A DNA stretch of 64,000 bases from Streptosporangium pseudovulgare. Its GTDB lineage: Bacteria; Actinomycetota; Actinomycetes; Streptosporangiales; Streptosporangiaceae. This document shows, one piece after another, positions 61,091 to 64,000 of the stretch. The translations under genes were made by a program, and so were the position numbers. The stretch spans positions 252,110 through 316,109 of the forward strand of contig NZ_BMQJ01000011.1 of NCBI RefSeq assembly GCF_014648055.1. Reading direction: 5' to 3'. Position 1 is the stretch's first letter. Each line of letters starts with the position of its first letter. The notes beneath the pieces were generated by a model. That model was not told the DNA's origin. It worked only from the letters and a program-made list of their open reading frames with translations, and ran no database searches.

Positions 61091-62854
61091 ATGCGAATCG
61101 CACGTCCGGGTCCGAGCGGGATCCCGTCCAGGCGCGGACTCGCCTGGATCATGAGCCTGCTCTCCGTCATGATGCTGCTTCCGGCCGCCGCCGCCAGGGC
61201 GGACAACCCGATCGTCCAGACCGTCTACACCGCCGACCCGGCCCCGCTGGTGTACAACGGCCGGGTCTACCTCTACACCGGCCACGACGAGGACGGTTCG
61301 ACGTACTTCACCATGAAAGAGTGGCGGGTCTGGTCGTCGGCGGACATGGTCAACTGGACCGACCATGGCTCCCCGCTGAGCGTGTCGAGCTTCAGCTGGG
61401 CGAGCGCGGACGCGTGGGCGGGCCAGGCGATCCACCGGAACGGCAGGTTCTACTGGTACGTGCCCACGAAGAACCGGGCGACCGGCAGGATGGCCATCGG
61501 CGTGGCGGTGTCCGACAGCCCCACCGGGCCCTTCAAGGACGCCATCGGACGCCCGCTGGTGGAGAACGGCGAGATCGACCCCACCGTCTTCGTCGACGAC
61601 AACGGCCAGGCCTACCTGTACTGGGGCAACCCCAACCTGTGGTACGTGAAGCTGAACGCCGACATGACCTCGTACTCCGGCAGCCCGACGAAGATTCCCC
61701 TGACCACCGCGGGATTCGGCACCCGCACCGGTGACGCGAACCGTCCGACCCTGTTCGAGGAGGCGCCCTGGGTCTACAAGCGGGGCGGCCTGTACTACAA
61801 CGTGTTCGCCGCGAAGTGCTGCTCCGAGTTCCTCGCCTACTCGACGGCCCCCGGCCCCACCGGGCCGTGGACCTACCGGGGCACGATCATGCCCGCCCAG
61901 GGCGGCAGCTTCACCAACCACCCCGGCGTCATCGACTTCGCCGGGAACTCGTACTTCTTCTACCACAACGGCGCGTTGCCGGGCGGCGGCGGCTTCACCC
62001 GCTCGGTCGCCGTGGAGAGGTTCACCTACAACGCCGACGGCACGATCCCGACGATCAACATGACCACGACCGGGGCGCCGCAGGTGGGCACGCTGAACCC
62101 GTACGTCCGGCAGGAGGCCGAGACGATCGCCTGGGAGTCCGGCGTGGAGACGGAACCCTCCGGCGGAGGCGGGATGAACGTCGGGTACATCGAGAACGGC
62201 GACCACATCAAGGTCAAGGGCGTCGCCTTCGGCACCGGAGCGAAGACCTTCACCGCGCGGGTCGCCTCGGGGTCCGGCGGCGGGAGGATCGAGCTTCGCC
62301 TGGACGGCGTCAACGGCACCCTGGCCGGTACGTGCACCGTCCCGGGCACCGGCGGCTGGCAGTCCTGGACGACCGTGTCCTGCGGGGTGAACGGCGCGAC
62401 GGGCACCCACGACCTGTACTTCAGGTACACCGGCGGGAGCGGCTACCTGTTCAACGTGGACTGGTGGCAGTTCGGCGCCGGCGGGCCGGCGGCCACGCCC
62501 ACACCGACGATCACGCCCACCATCACACCGACGCCGACGCCGACGCCCACCCCCGGCGGCGGCGCCTGCGACGCCACCTACCGCACCACCGGCTCGTGGT
62601 CCGGCGGCTACCAGGGCGAGGTCACGGTGACGGCCGGCGCCTCGGCGATCGACGGCTGGACCGTCAGGTGGAACCCGGGTGACGGCCAGACCGTCAGCCA
62701 GGTCTGGGGCGGCACGCTGAGCACCACCGGTTCGGCCGTGTCGGTGAGCAACGCCTCGTACAACGGCTCGCTCCAGCCGTCCGCCTCGACGACGTTCGGC
62801 TTCCTCGCCGGTGGCACACCGTCGGCGCCGTCCCTCACCTGCACCGCCTCCTGA
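61091..62854 (+). CDS. Secreted GH43 enzyme with CBM6 and CBM2
   Basis: 587 residues from the ATG with GAGGAG 4 nt upstream; an ATG 10 codons earlier is possible. Signal peptide (WIMSLLSVMMLLPAAAARA). The five-bladed GH43 propeller (about 40-335) has the base Asp in YTADPAPLVYNG, pKa-modulator Asp in GEIDPTVFVDD and acid Glu in LFEEAPWVYKR. A CBM6-like domain follows (about 340-470: YVRQEAETIAWESG, LFNVDWWQFG), then a TPT linker and CBM2 (ACDATYRTTGSWSGGYQGEV). Arabinofuranosidase or xylosidase on arabinoxylan is likely. Confidence 0.92.
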   Translation: MRIARPGPSGIPSRRGLAWIMSLLSVMMLLPAAAARADNPIVQTVYTADPAPLVYNGRVYLYTGHDEDGSTYFTMKEWRVWSSADMVNWTDHGSPLSVSSFSWASADAWAGQAIHRNGRFYWYVPTKNRATGRMAIGVAVSDSPTGPFKDAIGRPLVENGEIDPTVFVDDNGQAYLYWGNPNLWYVKLNADMTSYSGSPTKIPLTTAGFGTRTGDANRPTLFEEAPWVYKRGGLYYNVFAAKCCSEFLAYSTAPGPTGPWTYRGTIMPAQGGSFTNHPGVIDFAGNSYFFYHNGALPGGGGFTRSVAVERFTYNADGTIPTINMTTTGAPQVGTLNPYVRQEAETIAWESGVETEPSGGGGMNVGYIENGDHIKVKGVAFGTGAKTFTARVASGSGGGRIELRLDGVNGTLAGTCTVPGTGGWQSWTTVSCGVNGATGTHDLYFRYTGGSGYLFNVDWWQFGAGGPAATPTPTITPTITPTPTPTPTPGGGACDATYRTTGSWSGGYQGEVTVTAGASAIDGWTVRWNPGDGQTVSQVWGGTLSTTGSAVSVSNASYNGSLQPSASTTFGFLAGGTPSAPSLTCTAS

Positions 62855-62880
62855 GGACGACGGGGCGGTGATCCACGTCG

Positions 62881-62898
62881 CGTCCGGGCCACCGGACG
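62881..62898. terminator. Small hairpin after the GH43 gene
   Basis: CGTCCGG-GCCA-CCGGACG, perfect 7-bp stem with a 4-nt loop, 27 bp past the stop codon. Confidence 0.45.
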
Positions 62899-63017
62899 GT
62901 ACGGAGGACCGCGCGCCCCGCCGTACCACCCCGCGATCCGTACACGCCGGACGAACCGGCCCCGCGTACGTGAGCGATGACGACCCATGGCCCGTCCCGC
63001 ACCCCCCGGGAGCACTC

Positions 63018-64000
63018 ATGAAGATCGCACGACTCCGGCGCCCGGCCGGCACCGGAACCACCGTCGCGGCCGGCGCGCCGGCCCCCGGCCGGGACGCCGC
63101 CGGCCGGACCGGCCGGACCGGCCGGTCCCACCGGCACGCGGGAGGAGGGCCGGCCGCGCGTGTGCGGAGACGCCCGTGGGCCGCGACGCTGTCGGCCGTG
63201 GCCCTGGCGGCGGCCGCGGTGCTGGGCACGGTGACGGGCGCCGGCACCGCCGCCGCGGAGTCGAACGGCGGGGTGCGGGTCATGCCGCTGGGCGATTCGA
63301 TCACCGAAGGCACCCAGGTGCCGGGCGGTTACCGGATCGGCCTGTGGCAGCGCCTGGCCGCCGGCCGCTACACGATCGACTTCGTCGGCTCGCAGTACAA
63401 CGGGCCGGCCGGTCTGGGCGACCACGACCACGAGGGACATCCCGGGTGGCGGATCGACCAGATCGACGCCAACGTCACCGGCTGGCTGCGCACCCACACC
63501 CCCCGCACGGTGCTGCTGCACATCGGCACCAACGACATCCTGCAGAACCACAACGTCTCCTCGGCGCCGTCCCGGCTGTCGGCGCTGATCGACCACATCA
63601 CCGCGGCCGCGCCGAACGCGGAGGTGTTCGTCGCGACGATCATCCCGCTGTCGAACTCCGGCCAGGAGGCCGCCGCCCGCACCTTCAACGCCGCGATCCC
63701 CGGGATCGTGCAGTCCAAGGTGAACGGCGGCAGGCGCGTCCACCTGGTCGACATGCACGGCAGGCTGACCACGGGCGACCTGATCGACGGTGTCCATCCC
63801 ACCGCGACCGGCTACGACAAGATGGCCGCCGCCTGGTACCAGGCCCTGCAGTCGGTCCCCGGCAGCATCGGCCAGGGACCCGGCCCGTCGCCGAGCCCGT
63901 CGGTGACCCCGTCGCCCAGCGTCACCCCGACGTCCCCCGGTGAACCGGGCGCCTGCCGGGTCGGCGTCACCGTCAACGCCTGGAACACCGGGCTGACCGA
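63018..64000 (+). CDS. Secreted CE3-like SGNH esterase with C-terminal binding module, partial
   Basis: Runs off the right edge after 327 codons; ATG with GGGAG 5 nt upstream. The N-terminal region is unusually long and Arg/Gly/Pro-rich (about 50 residues) before the hydrophobic signal WAATLSAVALAAAAVLG. Catalytic blocks: GDSITEG (block I Ser), HIGTNDI (block III), and DGVHPTATGYDKM (block V Asp/His), as in CE3 acetylxylan esterases. A Pro/Ser/Thr linker then starts a Cys-containing domain (GACRVGVTVNAW) that looks like CBM2, but the window ends there. Completes the polysaccharide cluster. Confidence 0.88.
   Translation, partial: MKIARLRRPAGTGTTVAAGAPAPGRDAAGRTGRTGRSHRHAGGGPAARVRRRPWAATLSAVALAAAAVLGTVTGAGTAAAESNGGVRVMPLGDSITEGTQVPGGYRIGLWQRLAAGRYTIDFVGSQYNGPAGLGDHDHEGHPGWRIDQIDANVTGWLRTHTPRTVLLHIGTNDILQNHNVSSAPSRLSALIDHITAAAPNAEVFVATIIPLSNSGQEAAARTFNAAIPGIVQSKVNGGRRVHLVDMHGRLTTGDLIDGVHPTATGYDKMAAAWYQALQSVPGSIGQGPGPSPSPSVTPSPSVTPTSPGEPGACRVGVTVNAWNTGLT

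Overview
This is a chromosomal window of very high G+C (low to mid 70s percent by eye) with dense genes, GTG/TTG starts, ATGA/GTGA stop-start overlaps, several apparently leaderless genes, Ser/Thr kinases, Tat-exported enzymes and CBM2-bearing secreted hydrolases. Together these point to a filamentous actinobacterium, most likely Streptosporangiales; the Rpn-like nuclease with a GKAEG tail would fit that group. I see no rRNA, tRNA, CRISPR array, insertion sequence or attachment site.

Layout. (1) 1-4927, minus: mutA-mutB-meaB, methylmalonyl-CoA mutase small and large subunits and the GTPase chaperone, cut by the left edge. (2) 5134-16528: mixed housekeeping and regulatory genes: PGRP amidase, mtnA, DUF4232 lipoprotein, a SnoaL/TetR divergent pair with two clear operators, Rpn-like nuclease, P-loop kinase, RidA, a kinase-WD40 receptor, a methyltransferase and an M20 amidohydrolase. 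(3) 16661-26640, minus: a complete-looking D-galactose oxidative (DeLey-Doudoroff) locus: AraF-like sugar ABC transporter, SDR dehydrogenase, galactonate dehydratase, mutarotase-like protein, FadR-type regulator, SMP-30 lactonase, and a second unit with sugar-acid kinase and aldolase. Near-identical A/T palindromes precede both units. (4) 26715-31299, plus: C39-like, S9 and M20 peptidases. (5) 31454-39859: LuxR regulator, RsbW-like ATPase, DUF1206 membrane protein, Ppx/GppA phosphatase, pyruvyltransferase plus MFS exporter, acyl-CoA dehydrogenase plus MaoC hydratase. (6) 40110-44378: an exported tandem-rubrerythrin protein, then a lower-G+C three-gene set that looks linked to type VII secretion. 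(7) 44729-52906: oxidoreductases, an EthA-like Baeyer-Villiger monooxygenase coupled to an alcohol dehydrogenase, a TDT-family transporter and its likely TetR regulator sharing one promoter/operator block, an MFS transporter, and a methyltransferase behind a perfect 32-bp palindrome. (8) 52907-64000: a secreted plant-polysaccharide cluster: CE1 esterase-CBM2, GH27-CBM2, GH127 with two ricin-like trefoils, a GH43-CBM42 remnant, GH43-CBM6-CBM2 and a CE3-like SGNH esterase cut by the right edge.

How it fits together. Region 8 would remove arabinosyl, galactosyl, acetyl and feruloyl decorations from arabinoxylan or arabinogalactan outside the cell. Region 3 could import a released sugar (galactose is the best fit) and oxidise it to pyruvate and glyceraldehyde-3-phosphate. 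The two regions have different operator sets: an A/T-rich palindrome for region 3, and LacI-like boxes plus a shared TTGACA-N11-GGTTTC promoter layout for region 8. Functions are inferred from motifs and remembered family sequences; no database search was run.
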